From positions 25,290,852 through 25,354,851 of the forward strand of contig OY743171.1 of the NCBI GenBank assembly GCA_963555705.1: 64,000 bases of DNA, written 5' to 3'. Positions 1-11,919 of this stretch are shown piece by piece (within the stretch, counting starts at the first letter, position 1; each line of letters begins with the position of its first letter). The notes below the pieces were generated by a model, which was given only the letters and a program-made list of their open reading frames with translations, had not been told where the DNA came from and made no database searches. This DNA comes from Ligustrum vulgare (Eukaryota; Streptophyta; Magnoliopsida; Lamiales; Oleaceae). The position numbers were made by a program, and so were the translations under genes.

Positions 1-865
1 GTCAATCCTGATTTAAAATTTAGCTACTCATATTCTTGGAATAAAAAGTAATAAATAATGTAAACAAAACCCATAGTTTGAAGAATTCAAGAATTAGCAT
101 CGCCTCGCACCAACAAAATCAGTCCAGTTGTGCCCCTTTCTTTTGTTTCCAGTCGGCTTCTCCAATCTCCTAAGAATTTGACGTTGAAATCCCAAAATTA
201 TGATGTTCTTAGGTGAGGAAAATGTCTGATTTTCGTGCAAGACAAGTATCTTATATAGTTGGTGAAGAGACCTAGTTGAAGAAGGAAAGAAATTCGTCAA
301 ACCTGCGAGAGTCTTTTCTTACATCTTCACAGCGTTTAGTATTTCGACCATATCTTTCTATTACCTTATCTAATTGAGGTGATTCAAATTGCGTTAGAAG
401 GACAACTTAAAGGAATACAATTCTTCCTGAAATAGGATTTCTCTAGAATCTTGTGCGGTTAGAATCAATTTTACGGTAATATTCTTATCATATTCCATTC
501 CTTTTTAGCTTCTACTTGAATCCAATTGACTCCTACTCAAAGTATTGTCTTGTGATCCAAGTCAATCATTGGATATTTGCAAGTTGTTCTCTCATGTTTA
601 ATTTACTTTTCAGTCCTTCAACTTCTAATTCCTTTACTTTGTCACATTGTATCTTTCCCATTGATGTCATTAGCCTCTCAATTGTCCAATTTAGCTCCAA
701 TTAGCATCCGAATATGAATTTTGCTACAATTTCTTATTTTTCTTGATTTTGGGATAAAACTTGAAATAATGACAAATAAACAGAAAATAAATAGAGTTTA
801 TTCATGAAAAACATTATAATATTCTAATTTTGATAGATAAATAAGTGTATAAAATACATTTATCA
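1..865 (-). mobile_element. Family A LTR (5' part), minus strand
   Basis: On the minus strand this starts at 865 with TGATAAATG, followed by a TATTTTATACACTTAT stretch, as do the LTRs at 16737, 36183 and 43348. The stretch from about 300 to 720 aligns by eye with 16060-16480: the same word order, with many substitutions. The other end of the LTR lies outside the window. The LTR interrupts the Tekay gag just after its zinc-knuckle region, so it is younger than that element. Whether it is a solo LTR or part of a longer element cannot be seen. ORFs inside it are not retroelement proteins. Confidence 0.8.
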
Positions 866-1873
866 CCGACCCTTCCATAAACATAACATGTCCTAGTCTC
901 TGTAGGACACGCTCCAGTATGTTGTCCACCACATCTAGGGCAAGATGGTTGTGATATTGAGCTTTTGTCTTGATCTATCTTCAAACGTTTACTCTGGTTC
1001 CATTGTTGTTGTCCTTTCATTTGTTGAAATTTTTGTTTTTGATTCTGACCCTGGAATGTTCTTCTCTTATCATCTCTCACCCAGTGTTGTCCTTGTCCAT
1101 GTCTAAATTGTCGTCTAGCCTCCTGAGCACGACTAATTCTTTGTTCAGCTTGTTCTGCAACCAATGCCATCTCAGTTATTTGTGAATATGATACCCCTTG
1201 GATTCCTGCCATGTTTACATCTCTATATATCTCTGGCCTTAATCCCTCGAGGAGTCTTTCAACTTTGAGTGCATCAGTACTAACCGCATGTGTAGCAAAT
1301 CTTGATAATTGTTCAAACTTATGAATATATTCTCCCACTATCATACTCCCTTGTCTTAACTGTATGAACTCATTCATCTTTGTGGTTTTAACTGACGCTA
1401 TAAAATATTTGTTATGAAACAACTCTTTAAATCTATCCCAAGTCATAGCATTTACATCTTCTATACTTCTCATGGTATCCCATCAATGTCCCGCACTTTC
1501 TCATAACATGAAGGATGCACAATAACTTTTTCCACTTCAGAAACTCTACTGTATCTAAACATGTTCTCTAAAGTTCTCAACCAATCTTCTACTGCTGTTG
1601 GGTCTAAAGCATCTTCAAATATTGGTGGGTTTAACTTTCTGAATCTTTCTCCAACTGTATCGTTTTGTTTAGCTCTCTGTGGTTGTTGTACAAATTCAGC
1701 CCTTTGTTATTCTCTCATCTCCATTTGTTGCAATAATTGTTGAATATGTTGTGATTGGCACTCAACCAACTGAATAAGTCTATTAATTATAACATCACGA
1801 TTATTATCTGGGATAGATGCCTCTTGTCTAGGGTTTTGGCTCCACCACTACTTTCACCTCCGGTTCTCACCAT
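866..1873 (-). pseudogene. gag: Tekay/Del-like chromovirus gag, broken
   Basis: This is the capsid/nucleocapsid region of a Ty3/gypsy chromovirus, which would package element RNA in cytoplasmic particles. An ATG at 1873 gives an N-terminal region with a Q-rich stretch and a segment containing RFRKLNPPIFEDALDP, typical of this gag. After frameshifts and stops near 1480-1560, an open segment from 1473 down carries the retrotrans_gag core (WDRFKELFHNKYF, then LRQGSMIVGEYIHKFEQLSRFA and LEGLRPEI). A basic Q-rich region and a degenerate zinc knuckle (CPRCGGQHTGAC, then CYVYGRVGDKC) follow. The frame runs into the family A LTR at 865. It lies directly downstream of the tRNA-Met primer site at 2022-2033. 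It is not functional. Confidence 0.9.
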
Positions 1874-2021
1874 AACTATTATAACTACATATAAAATTTT
1901 GGCCAACATGATTCATGAAACATTAAAGGGTAATGCAATTAAGTAAAACTTAATTGCATAGATGTGCTCTTTCATAGTCCGAGATCACGTACATGGACAG
2001 TCTACAGAATCACAAAGCCAT

Positions 2022-2033
2022 GCTCTGATACCA
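2022..2033 (-). promoter_or_regulatory. Primer binding site, initiator tRNA-Met type
   Basis: The minus strand reads TGGTATCAGAGC, the usual plant chromovirus and copia match to the 3' end of initiator tRNA-Met. Minus-strand DNA synthesis would start here. It lies between the LTR (ending near 2044) and the gag ATG at 1873. Confidence 0.93.
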
Positions 2034-4358
2034 CTCTCTTTCACACCCCTTTTTAATAGATAATTTTGTATAAAAGTTGAAAACTAATTACTCGATTTAA
2101 ATATGCTATCAATTTTTTTTTTAAATATGGCGTAAGCATTCTCACAATATAACAAAAGTATATCGAGATAAAAGACTATATAAACTCACTGAAAACATTG
2201 TACATTGAGGTTACAAAAGTATAAACAACCCCACTTTATAAGTCATATGTACTTGCATTACAAGATTCCGAAATACAGTACAAAAGTTTTGAGAACAAAA
2301 TAGTAGCCCACAAAATAATCCTCCAGGTCGTCATCCATGTACATTGACCTTCGAAATCCTATAATAGCTTCACAGCCAGCAAGATCATCTATGAACTTGC
2401 ATGCTGACCTACAATGCAAGAACTACACGAGCTAATGCCCAATAAGTAAAAATCATGCATGCCACGATTATGAATACACAATCGTACAATTTCCATCAAT
2501 AACATAAAGTTATAAATGCATCATATTCAAATATTGATCAAGATGAGCTCAAAACATTTTGATCGAAATCATTTCTTTTCAATAGGCCCTTGACCAATCT
2601 ACTTTACACCAGAAAGAGCTCTATACAATATAAAATCAATATCAATAATCCAATGACCAATATGTCATTGACACAATCGAGTGGACCAGCCCTCCTGTGA
2701 CCACTAGAGGTACATCTCCTATCGGCCTCTATGATCACCGAAGAAGTATCTCACACACGGTGTCAATAATCATAATATAACAAAGGAAAAGTCAAGTGGT
2801 CCACCCTCCCGTTACCCACCAAGGACTCCCCCTATCTCTCCTTCTGTTCACCAAGAGGTCTCACTTATTTGCCAACAAATATCACAACATGCCTTGCATT
2901 CCTCGGTGCCCTAGTAGCGGTCAATAAAACATTTTGCAATATGATTCACTTCTCAAATCATGTCATGCGTGCTAGATATCAAACTTTATGGTATGTCGTG
3001 CATGCACGTGCCAATGCTCATGCATAAAATACATTATAAAAATGATGTCTAGAGCACATTCAATCATCGTGTTCAACATAAGATATAAAACTTTCCAACA
3101 ATTACAATGTTCTTGCATTGTAGTTGTAAATGGATTTCTTCACTTACCTTTTGCCACTGTGTGTGTGTTCTCTACGGAATAATTCAAGTCCTTTCCACTT
3201 AAAGGCGTCAAATAATCTGTATTGTTACTTAATATCAAACACGGCTCTTAGGTTCACAATCTTAATACACACATTCCTTCATTAGGACTATTATTGTCAA
3301 GACAATCTATATAACACCAAGACTTCAAGTTGTAGCCCAAAACTTCCCCCTATTTCCAAGTTCAATGTAGGTAAAACACGTTTATTTGGATCAATAATGT
3401 CCTAACACTCATTCAAATCAACTTCCATCACTTTAGAGGTGAATGGTAAACATGCAAGGGTGAAACTATGCAAATTCTGAAAATGGACCGATTCTGATTT
3501 TAAATTTCAGCTGCGGCGCAGGTTGATTCATTCCCATTTTCACACCCTTAATCATATCCATTCATTCCAAAATTCTTACCATACATTTATGACATGTATA
3601 TGAAGGTAATCAAGTCCCAAAATCACACAAATTTCAGGACTTAAAGCCTAAAAAACAATTCATTTCACAGTACATCAAACTAAGAATTTCACAAAGGCTG
3701 TTTTGAGTTCCACTATAATTGTCATGCTTCAAGTCACGTTCTACAACTAAAAACTCATTTAAACACCTTTAAACTCATAAATAAACAAATTCAAATGGAT
3801 AAATATAGTATTCCTCAAGATATAACTCAAAACCAATAGCAAAATCATCGAAGGTGATCAATTCCCAGTTTCTGCCTATAAGGCGTTTCTCACTTTCTTT
3901 CAATAAATAACTATTCTCTTGTCATCATAAATTCACCAAAACATGCCAACATAACTTATATCAAATTCAGAGGTTAAAGAATTCATAAAAAACTCAAAAT
4001 AAGTTGATTAAAACCTCAAAACCGTGACACTTGTGTAGGACTTCAATGCCCAGATTCTGTCTTTCTTACTTCTATTCAGCTTTCTAGTGTTCTCTCTCAC
4101 TTGGGAACATTTGAGGACATATTTATGGAGTTGTTTTGTATTATAAATGGTAGGGATAAGGTTTAAAGGAGCTGGAGTCGTGATAAATTCCTTAGGGGTT
4201 AAGTAATAAGCTACCAAAGCACTAGTGGACATAAGCAAGCATGAGGTGGCAACTTCCTATTTAATTCAGATTTTTTACCGACCTCCTTAAGTCCAAATCA
4301 CGTGTCCTTAACATATTTCAAGAGTTTAACATGTAATTTAATAACCACTAGTTAATCA

Positions 4359-4375
4359 CCCGTGCGATGCACGGG
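4359..4375 (-). other. Helitron 3' terminal hairpin
   Basis: CCCGTGC and GCACGGG form a perfect 7-bp stem around a 3-nt loop, 7 nt before the CTAG end. This is the position and form of the transposition-termination hairpin of plant Helitrons. Confidence 0.88.
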
Positions 4376-4559
4376 AAAAAACGTTTGGATAAAGATAATT
4401 CAATATAAAATTAGATAAATCCTTTTCATAAAATAAATAAATTTCGCAAATAAGAGATAATATCATCATTTGTTGATTTCATATGACTACAAATTCTGGA
4501 ATACTTCTTTGTACACAATGTTGTTTGTTGATTTTGTTGTTCTTCATTTCTTATCACAA

Positions 4560-6440
4560 ATCAATATCTTTAATCTGGAACGATTTGTCACCCTAGAAAT
4601 CGCAACATAAAATTATCCATGTGTAAGCACCAGCCGTTTAAGAAGAAGTTCCACATGCAAGAATGATTGTCCCCGACTCTTATTGATAGTCATGACATAT
4701 GACACCATCAATAGAAATTGTCTTCTTTGAAATTTAATAAGTATCCTAGAATCAGAAGGGTTCAACGATAACATTGGAATAAAGAACTTGTGTCTTGCAT
4801 TGATGACAGAAAAAATTTGACCTTCTAGAACATGGTCGCCAAGTTTTGTAACTATCAACCTTGTTCCATTACTCAATCCCTGTGTATGATCAATATTTCT
4901 CAGAAAGAACTTGTGTCCTCACTTATCTGTTGCAAAGGTCCACCACGTGGCACAATAGTGATATCCATGTGTCCAGGTAGTGTGTCAAAATCCACCGATA
5001 ATCAATTCGGCAATTTCATCGACAATAGAAAAATCATATTGGCCATCATTGGTCGCCCACCAACCAATAAGTATAAGTCTTAAATTTGAAGTGTTTCCTC
5101 AATTATCTTTTCTCAAACCGACCTAAATTGCCTTAACAATTTGTTGTATTTGTCTAGCATATCCTTCGAATCAGAAACTATTAAATCATGCAACATAGAA
5201 TCGCATGATTCACTCCTACTCGGGGGCATTAAAAGATATAAATTAAATTTTAGAATATCACAACAAAATTATCCGTAAACAATATAAATATAAAATCAAT
5301 AAATACATAATACGTACCTCACAACCCTTTTTCTGCGTTCAACCTCATTCACATTGTCAACAATGTAAAGCGAGCAAATTGCAGAGCTGAACCGTCATCA
5401 GGCAATAGACTCTCAATCTTATGGAAATTTTGATCGTGTAATTTGAAGAGGGGAGGCCCTCTACCATCATTTAGCTCATTATCTATTCCCCCATAGAAGT
5501 GAATGAAAACATCATATTATATGTCTGAATGTTCTCAATGGTATTTTTAATCCTGTCTCCCTGTCATATAACAAATCTTTCAAAATTAGAGGATGATCTT
5601 CCATAAGAGAAATATTCACTTTCTCTTGTATACAACAAAGTAGGGGTGAACAAATAAACCGCAAAATCGAATTAAACTGCAACAAATGGTTTGGTTTGTA
5701 AAAATTTCAAACCACCTTAAACAATTTGGTTTAGGTTTCAATTGTCAAAATCGCGATTTCAAACAGCCAACCCGCCAAATTTTAAAAAATAAAAATAAAG
5801 ACAAATGTTCAATTTAAAAAAAAAAAAAAAAAAAGCAATATACTTTTTATTGTCAACAAATCAAAATTGAGGAGACAAAGATTAATTTGTTCAAATCCAC
5901 AATCATTTGGAAATAATTTTTCCTCCTACAATTCATTATCATCATCCAAGATATTTTCTTAAAATAAAATTTTTAATATAAGAGCTAACGATAGTTTACT
6001 TCTATATAATTAGTTTGTTTGTCAACATGGATTGATTCACAACAAAGCACTCAATTAGAAACTTAATACTATTTTTGAGCTAGTTTCAACTCGAAATTTT
6101 AGATGAATATGTGTCTTTGAGCTCGCTTTGAAATATACTAATTTATTCATCGGCAATCCGTGGTTTCAAACCGCACCAAATCACAAAAAATAGTTTGATT
6201 TTATTTTGTTTAAAAAATTAAATGGTTTAGTTTGGCTTGGAAAAATTTCAAACCGTTTTAAATGGTTTGGTTTGAAATATTATTAAAAATCGTGTTCACC
6301 CCACAACAAAATGAGAACTTTGAATTACGACATGTTTTATAATGCTTATTCACTCTCTCCTCGCACCAAAAATTTGTTTTGCAAAATAAATATTTAAATG
6401 TAGGATCTCCAATGTCCATGTACTCTGAACAATCAAACAA
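4560..6440 (-). pseudogene. Helitron Rep-helicase protein, fused and broken
   Basis: In minus-strand order, 6440-6304 carries the start of the Helitron-like N domain (DIGDPTFKYLFC, then WCEER and FSFCC). After the hAT-like insertion the same domain continues from 5640 to about 5090 (GPPLFKLHDQNFHKI, then DMLDKYNKLLRQFRSV). From about 5090 to 4900 a segment resembles the part just before the Rep region (VPRGGPLQQISE). It then jumps to the C-terminal end of the Pif1-like helicase at 4876-4560 (NGTRLIVTKLGDHV, then FKFQRRQF near 4730 and TINKSRGQS near 4670). The HUH nuclease and most of the helicase are missing. Several stops are in frame. The copy could only move with help in trans, if at all. 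Confidence 0.88.
5641..6303. mobile_element. hAT-type non-autonomous element in the Helitron ORF
   Basis: The ends are inverted: TAGGGGTGAACA on the left and TGTTCACCCCA on the right. The interior is full of AAACCATTT and GGTTTGG words in both orientations. Flanking 8-bp repeats are CAACAAAG (5633-5640) and CAACAAAA (6304-6311), the target-duplication length of hAT elements. There is no transposase. Skipping this segment makes the Helitron N domain continuous from 6304 to 5640, which confirms the boundaries. Confidence 0.87.
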
Positions 6441-7321
6441 TAGATGAAAAAGTTAATAATATAGATCATGCTATAAAAGATAAGATTTATTGTTTTGACC
6501 ATTGACAATGAAAAACAACACGTATAAGAAACGAATTCGATAATCATAAAAAAAGAAAAAAACTAAAATTCTGATTGACAAAGATGCATCAAATTCATGG
6601 TATTGTAAGTTTTTGCAATTTTTATACAACGTAATTGTTTTTTGATGAAAATTATAATATAATATTGATCATCTCAATTATCAGCTAAGTAAATTGGGAG
6701 ACAATTTACTTATTTTTGTAAAAATTTAAGAATCATAAATATTGAATTAAAAGTATGATTATTTAAAACAAAATTTAATACAAATTAATTAAATATTCGA
6801 TATAAATATAAATGAAAATTCGATATTAGATTTGTATGATAGAACGAAATTATTCATCCATAAGATTGATACCAATAAAATATCACAATTATTGAAAAAA
6901 ATTATTTACGTATTAAATGTAACTTTCTATAAAAATACTAATTAAGTTAATAGAATGCAATACAAAGGAGCTCAAATTTTTAGATGTACTAAATAACTAA
7001 AAAAATAAGATTATTTATAAAAAATCTTATACAATAAGATTTATTTAGTATTAGATGCGTGATACAACTTCGATATAATTTTGAACTGAAAATTTTGCAT
7101 TGAATTTTTATGACTGCACACAAATACTTATTTGCAAAATTCAAAACATTAAAAGATGATAAAAAAAATTATGAAAAGAGAGGTTTAAACACAAATAATC
7201 AAATATAAATAAGTAAAAAAAAATCTCCATAAAAATAATTAAGTGGAAGTAACAGTGTGAACACAATAAAAATTGAGTTTTGATCTTTGGAGTGTGAAAG
7301 CAATAAAAGTTGAGTGTGAAA

Positions 7322-7326
<5 letters not shown>

Positions 7327-7370
<44 letters not shown>
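7327..7370. repeat. (TA)22 microsatellite
   Basis: An uninterrupted TA dinucleotide run in the AT-rich 5' part of the Helitron. It is likely polymorphic in length. Confidence 0.97.
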
Positions 7371-7375
<5 letters not shown>

Positions 7376-7935
7376 GTATAAAAAAAATCAAAAAAAGTTG
7401 TGTCAAATTGGCGGGAAATTCTCCTCCTTTAATATAAAGTAAGATAGGATCCCAATTTTGATGATAAAGTAATTTCCTCTACCGTTGATTCGAATCCGTT
7501 CCCGATTGACACCCGATCCTCGACCGATTTCTATAATTCCCACTTCAGTACTTATCACTTCACTTGAGCCTAATAATATAACATTTTAATCATACCATGT
7601 TATAACTAATCTCCAAATTGTGTTACTTACTTATCTAGGTCTAGGATAGCCTTAATCAATCTGAAAGTGTATGCTATCACCGATCATAAGTACGATGCTT
7701 TTCAAATTATTGTTGAGTCACAATCCATTATCCACCACTTGATCAACCTAATTTTCCACCATAGCTCAACATGAGATTGATTACCTAAGTCAAGAATTTT
7801 GATGAATAATACCTTAAAACCTCAATAAACATAAAGCACAATGAATTATCAATGTAAATGCAAATGGCAATGTCAACAATATGTGATGCATGAATGATAT
7901 TAGCCAAGTTTTAGTTTGAAGTTCAAGGTATTACA

Positions 7936-8475
7936 CCTTGGAGCTCTTGATTTGATCCTTCTGGCTTCTGCTTTATCATCTGGAAATTTTCCCAACGTCA
8001 AGTATTCAATGATCAGCTCCATCCAATAGGGCTCATGCTCCAAGATATCTATAACATCAGGTTGTTGTGTGATACTAGGCTCATGAAGTGTTCACACAAA
8101 CACAGTTCATTCCAAGTTATCCAAGTTGGAAAGAGTGAGTCTTGACAGGGCATGAGCTTTGTGATTAGCGGACCTTGGTATTTTATTTATGCTGCAAGTT
8201 TTGAACTTCCTTTATAGGTCTAGAACTACCATTCTGTAAGATAACATCTTTTCGTCTTTTGTTTCGAAATTTCCATTAACTTGTTCTTCCACCAAATGTG
8301 AATCACTCGTGACCTTGACATTCTCGACCCCAAGATGTTGCGTGGCCTGAAGCTCGACGATGACAGCTTCATATTCAGCATCATTATTAGTGGCTGGGAA
8401 GTCGAATCTAATTGCACACTGAATTTTCATTGTGCCATCATCTTTTCTTAATATGATTTCGACCCCCGAACCCAT
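7936..8475 (-). pseudogene. pol: Tat B archaeal-type RNase H and start of integrase linker
   Basis: The segment from 8475 to 8212 begins GSGVEIILRKDDGT and contains FDFPATNNDAEYEAVIVEL and VTSDSHLVEEQVNG. This is the second, archaeal-type RNase H characteristic of Tat elements. In that family the acidic residues of DAEYEA and SDSHLV belong to the active site, and they are present here. Below 8212, in shifted frames, the usual linker before integrase can be followed (an EPYWMELIIEYLTLG-like stretch near 8020). Integrase itself is lost at the Tekay insertion. Confidence 0.85.
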
Positions 8476-8639
8476 GAAAATGAATGCTCCATCTACTTGT
8501 AAAGTCCAACTATCATCTTTCCTGTCATGACTTTCTGGACCCTATGTCTTGGGGTGAGTTCGACAACGAAATCTGCTAAGACCTGTGCCTTTATGGAAGG
8601 TCGGTGTTTGAAGTCAATGACATATTTCCCTGTGTTCGA

Positions 8640-10040
8640 TTAACCACTTGAGGAGGTGAACAGAGACATCCGGCCTTTGCAATATCTACTTCAACGGCTA
8701 GTTTGTGAGGACTGTTACGGCATGGGCTTGGAAGTAAGGCCTCAATTTTCTGGCCACTGTGACTAGTGCAAGCACAAGCTGTTCTGCTAATGTATATCGA
8801 GTCTCTACACCTAATATCATCTTTCTGACATAGTAGATAGGTATTTGAACCTTTCCTTCCTCCTTGACCAAAACGGCACTGATTGCATGATCCAAAAATG
8901 TTAGATATAGAAGAACACCATCTCCCAAATTCCATTTAACCAGTATTGGGGGCATTCCCAAATATTCTTTGAGTCTTCTAAAGGAAGTATCGCACTCTTC
9001 ATCCCATTTGAACTCCTTACTCCCTCTGAGAGATTTGAAGAAAGGAAAGCATTTATCTGCTACCCTAGACATGAAGCGGCCTAATACTGCCACTCTCCCT
9101 ATAAGTTTCCGTACTTCCCTGATGCTTTTGGTAGGCTCCATCTTCAGGATGGCCATGATTTTATTGGGATTGACCTCTATGCCTCATTGGCCAATCATGA
9201 ATCTTAGGAATTTGACCGAGCTTATCCCAAAAGGGCACTTTGCAGGATTTAACTTCATCTGATGATGTCAGAGTATGGATAATATATCTTCAAGGTCGGT
9301 CATATGGTATTTCTTTGTCGAGCTCTTCACCACCATGTCATCAACATACACTTCTATATTTTGTCCAATGTGTTTGGAGAAGACCATGTTTACAAGTCTT
9401 TGATATTTGGCTTCTGCATTCTTCAACCCGAATGGCATGACTTTGTAGCAGTATATCCCTTCGTCGGAAAGAAAAAATGTTTTTTCTTGATCTTCCTCAG
9501 CCATTTTGATTTGGCAGTAGCCGGAGAATGCGTCAAGGAAGCTATATAATTCGGAGCTTGATGTTGAATAGACCAATCTATCGATTCGGGGAAGGGGATA
9601 ATTTCCCTTCCGGCATGCCTTGTTTAGATCTTTGAAATCAATGCAAACTCACCATTTTCCTTCTTAACCCAGACCACATTGGCTAACGACTTCGGATATT
9701 TTACTTCTCTAGTGAATCCTGCTTTGAGAAGTTTATCGACTTCTTCTTTGCTAATCTGCCTTCTTTCGGTAGCGAATTGTCTCCTTCATTGCTTCACGAG
9801 CTTCTTATCAGGATGAACATTAAGCTTGTGTACAACAAGTGAGGGTCCTATCCCGGGCATGTCCTAGTTCTCCAAGCGAAGATATCAAGATTTTTCTTCA
9901 AACACTGTACTAGCTCTTCTTTGGCTATTTTTGGAAGTTCCTTCCCAATAGTTAAGGTTTTTCTTTCAGAGACCAGAACTTCCTCCAATTCTTCTACCGG
10001 TAACATACATTCTTCCATCCGAAGTTCAATTGACATTAGC
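8640..10040 (-). pseudogene. pol: Tat B reverse transcriptase and RNase H
   Basis: The segment 10036-9848 is the linker before RT, with FAWRTRTCPG. The RT fingers and palm lie between about 9830 and 9268: FLDAFSGYCQIKM, then MPFGLKNAEAKYQRLVN and the catalytic EVYVDDMVVKS near 9340. The thumb and connection region and first RNase H follow at 9156-8698 (IREVRKLIGRVAVLGRF, then FKWDEECDTSF and YYVRKMILGVETRYT). The element would copy its RNA to cDNA with this enzyme. Frame changes near 9270 and 9600-9840 and several stops inactivate it. Confidence 0.9.
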
Positions 10041-10069
10041 TCTATCTTCTCCTTTCCGATGCAATTGAT

Positions 10070-10570
10070 TTAACAACTTCTAGTTATTGCTTGACTACCC
10101 CGTACTATTATGATGCTTGCAAGAGTGGGGAACTTCACTCCTAAGTGATATGTTGACACCATTGCTCTGATGCTGTTCAAGAATTGCCTTCCCAGGATGG
10201 CGTTGTAAGACATCGGAGTTTTCACAATTTGAAACGGTATCATCCTCATAACATGTCTTTCTCCCAATCCCAGAGAAGTGGGTAGATCTATCAAACCTTT
10301 TGTTTTTACCGTTCCTCCACCAAAACCTATCGATGAAGTAATGATCTTCTGAAGCCGATCCTTTGGAAGCATAATCCTGTCAAAAGCTTTCGAAGAAAGC
10401 CTTCCATTGTCTACGAGTACTCCTTGCAACAAAATTGGCCATCATGGCACTGATCATGACTGCATCATCATGAGGGTATGAAATTCTTTTCATGTCAGAG
10501 TTAAGGAAGCTTATGCTGCCCGGGAGTTCATGGTCATGACCGGCCAACCCAATCTCTTGAGTTCCCAATG
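10070..10570 (-). pseudogene. pol: Tat B aspartic protease
   Basis: The retropepsin-like domain starts near 10568 and changes frame near 10420. It carries LVDNG at the expected active-site position, then IGFGGGTVKTKGLIDLP and SYNAILGRQFLNS and AMVSTYHLGVKFPT, all standard Tat protease landmarks. Tat proteases often have DNG instead of DTG or DSG. It would process the gag-pol polyprotein. Confidence 0.88.
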
Positions 10571-10599
10571 CTCGGATATAGTTCTTCCTAGCATTATTT

Positions 10600-11878
10600 G
10601 AATCATCCTCTGAAGCTGTACCTCCGACAATAAAGTTTATTGTGCTAAAAAGTCTATTTTCCTCCTCCTTTTTCTCTTGATCTTGAAGACCCTTATCTTT
10701 TTTATTCGCATAACACCCTAGGAAGCCTCTTTTGATGAGGGATTCTATTTCCAGTTGGAGAATTCTGTATTTATCTATGGTATGACCCGGGGTCTTATGA
10801 AAATCGCAGTATTTATTGCGATTTCATTCATCGATCTTGTCCCTGATGCATCTTGGCTAAGGAATGTCTTCCCGACCTTTGATTTTCATGAGAATATGAG
10901 ACCGAGGTGCATTCAATGGAGTGGAATGTTGATTCCCGTATGTGATCCCCTTTGTGCTAATTCGGGAAGAGTTCCATCCATCTTCTTGTCTTGACCTTTT
11001 GTTTCCTTGGCTATTACTGACAATAAGGTTGCTTCCATGTTTATGTATTTTCTGTTCTTCTGAGGAGTTTAGTTACGTTTGCAGGCAAACTTTTAGACAA
11101 GGACATTCTGAATTCTTGACCTCTTATGGCTAGGGTTAGAGCTGAAGTTGGCAATGTGATGTGAAGAATGGGAATCTGAAGCCTCTCACCGTTGAAGCAA
11201 GTCATGAATTCTCATAATGTCTCACAGTGCCCTTATGGAAAACCAATCTCGAGCTGCATTGGTCAAGGTCTGCATAAAGGCCTTGCATAATATCTAGTCG
11301 GGAGCATTCTGCATGTCCATGACATCGGTGTAGGTATTCAGGTTGTTGTTGGGATCTATCGTTCCATCTTATTCCTTTATCCGTGGATACTTGAATCTTT
11401 CTAGCAAGGGGAATGTCATTATTTCAAGAGTGAAAGGGGTTCTTCTCGTGAAAGAGGCCCGAGCTTCCGTATTCTGTCTCCTCCCATCAGCTATTCCTTT
11501 CTGAATAATTCTGGAAATTTCTCAGTGTCATGTTAGTGGAGCCTTCAGTCACAGGGTGGGCCCCCTGATACACGTGGAACTGATATCTACAGGATTAACT
11601 GGCCTGTGATCTTCCCTGGGAATCATTCCAGGAGTGTTCATGTCTGGTACTGCTTGACGACTTTCCTGTTGTTGAAGAATTTGATGGAAGTCATGGAGCT
11701 GTTGCTGGAGTTCATTGAAAGCCTCTCGACTGACTGGCTCGTTATCTGGTATAATGTCTGGATGTTGTTCTTCTTGAACATCTTCAAGAGATGGGGAATT
11801 ATCTCCTTCAGCCAATGTAAGGGTCGGGAGAGGTTGTCCCGTGGATGTGGAAGGGCGAGTTTGACATCTATTGACCAT
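10600..11878 (-). pseudogene. gag: Tat B gag
   Basis: The start ATG at 11878 follows the primer site by 17 bases. The first 109 residues are open and contain LQQQLHDFHQILQQQE, a likely coiled coil. From about 11400 downward, in shifted frames, the Tat gag core is recognisable (FKYPRIKE, DGTIDPNNNLNTYTDVM, then CKAFMQTLTNAARDWF). Downstream is a region of many stops before protease. Plus-strand ORFs in this interval are overlaps of no significance. Confidence 0.82.
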
Positions 11879-11894
11879 GGCTAATCGAATCTTT

Positions 11895-11911
11895 TCCCAC
11901 AGACAGCGCCA
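11895..11911 (-). promoter_or_regulatory. Primer binding site and leader of Tat B
   Basis: The minus strand reads TGGCGCTGTCTGTGGGA, close to the TGGCGCCGTCTGTGGGA seen next to many Tat LTRs. It lies 8 bases from the LTR end (...TTACA at 11920). I do not assign the tRNA. Confidence 0.75.
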
Positions 11912-11919
11912 ATTGATGC

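Larger units (their letters stand above)
4348..7449 (-). mobile_element. Helitron, internally deleted, with both ends present
   Basis: Rolling-circle transposon on the minus strand. The 5' end is TCCTATCTTACTTTATATTA at 7449, a TC start followed by the AT-rich and GGAGGAG sequence common in plant Helitrons. The 3' end is a 7-bp-stem hairpin (4359-4375) followed by CTAG at 4351-4348. The flanking bases fit the A|T insertion rule (T follows CTAG on the minus strand). It carries remnants of the Rep-helicase protein. The 663-bp insertion at 5641-6303 is younger. From 6441 to 7449 there is only AT-rich DNA with a long (TA)n tract. Confidence 0.87.
2044..7935 (-). mobile_element. 5' LTR of the Tekay-like element, split by a Helitron
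   Basis: On the minus strand the LTR begins TGTAATACC at 7935, a usual Tekay LTR start, and ends just before the primer site. The exact end near 2044 is degenerate, reading GGGGTGTGA instead of a clean ...CA. The Helitron at 4348-7449 is inserted in it, so the LTR itself is about 2.8 kb: 2044-4347 plus 7450-7935. I see no coding signal in either part. The target is Tat B pol, and the 5 bases at 7936-7940 (CCTTG) would be one copy of the target duplication. The other copy is outside the window. Confidence 0.75.

Noticed and set aside
4832..5083. Plus-strand 83-codon ORF
   Set aside because: It overlaps the minus-strand Helitron protein segments and has no domain of its own.
7327..7370. (TA)n tract as a replication origin
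   Set aside because: A microsatellite in the AT-rich Helitron arm is a simpler reading; nothing else supports an origin.
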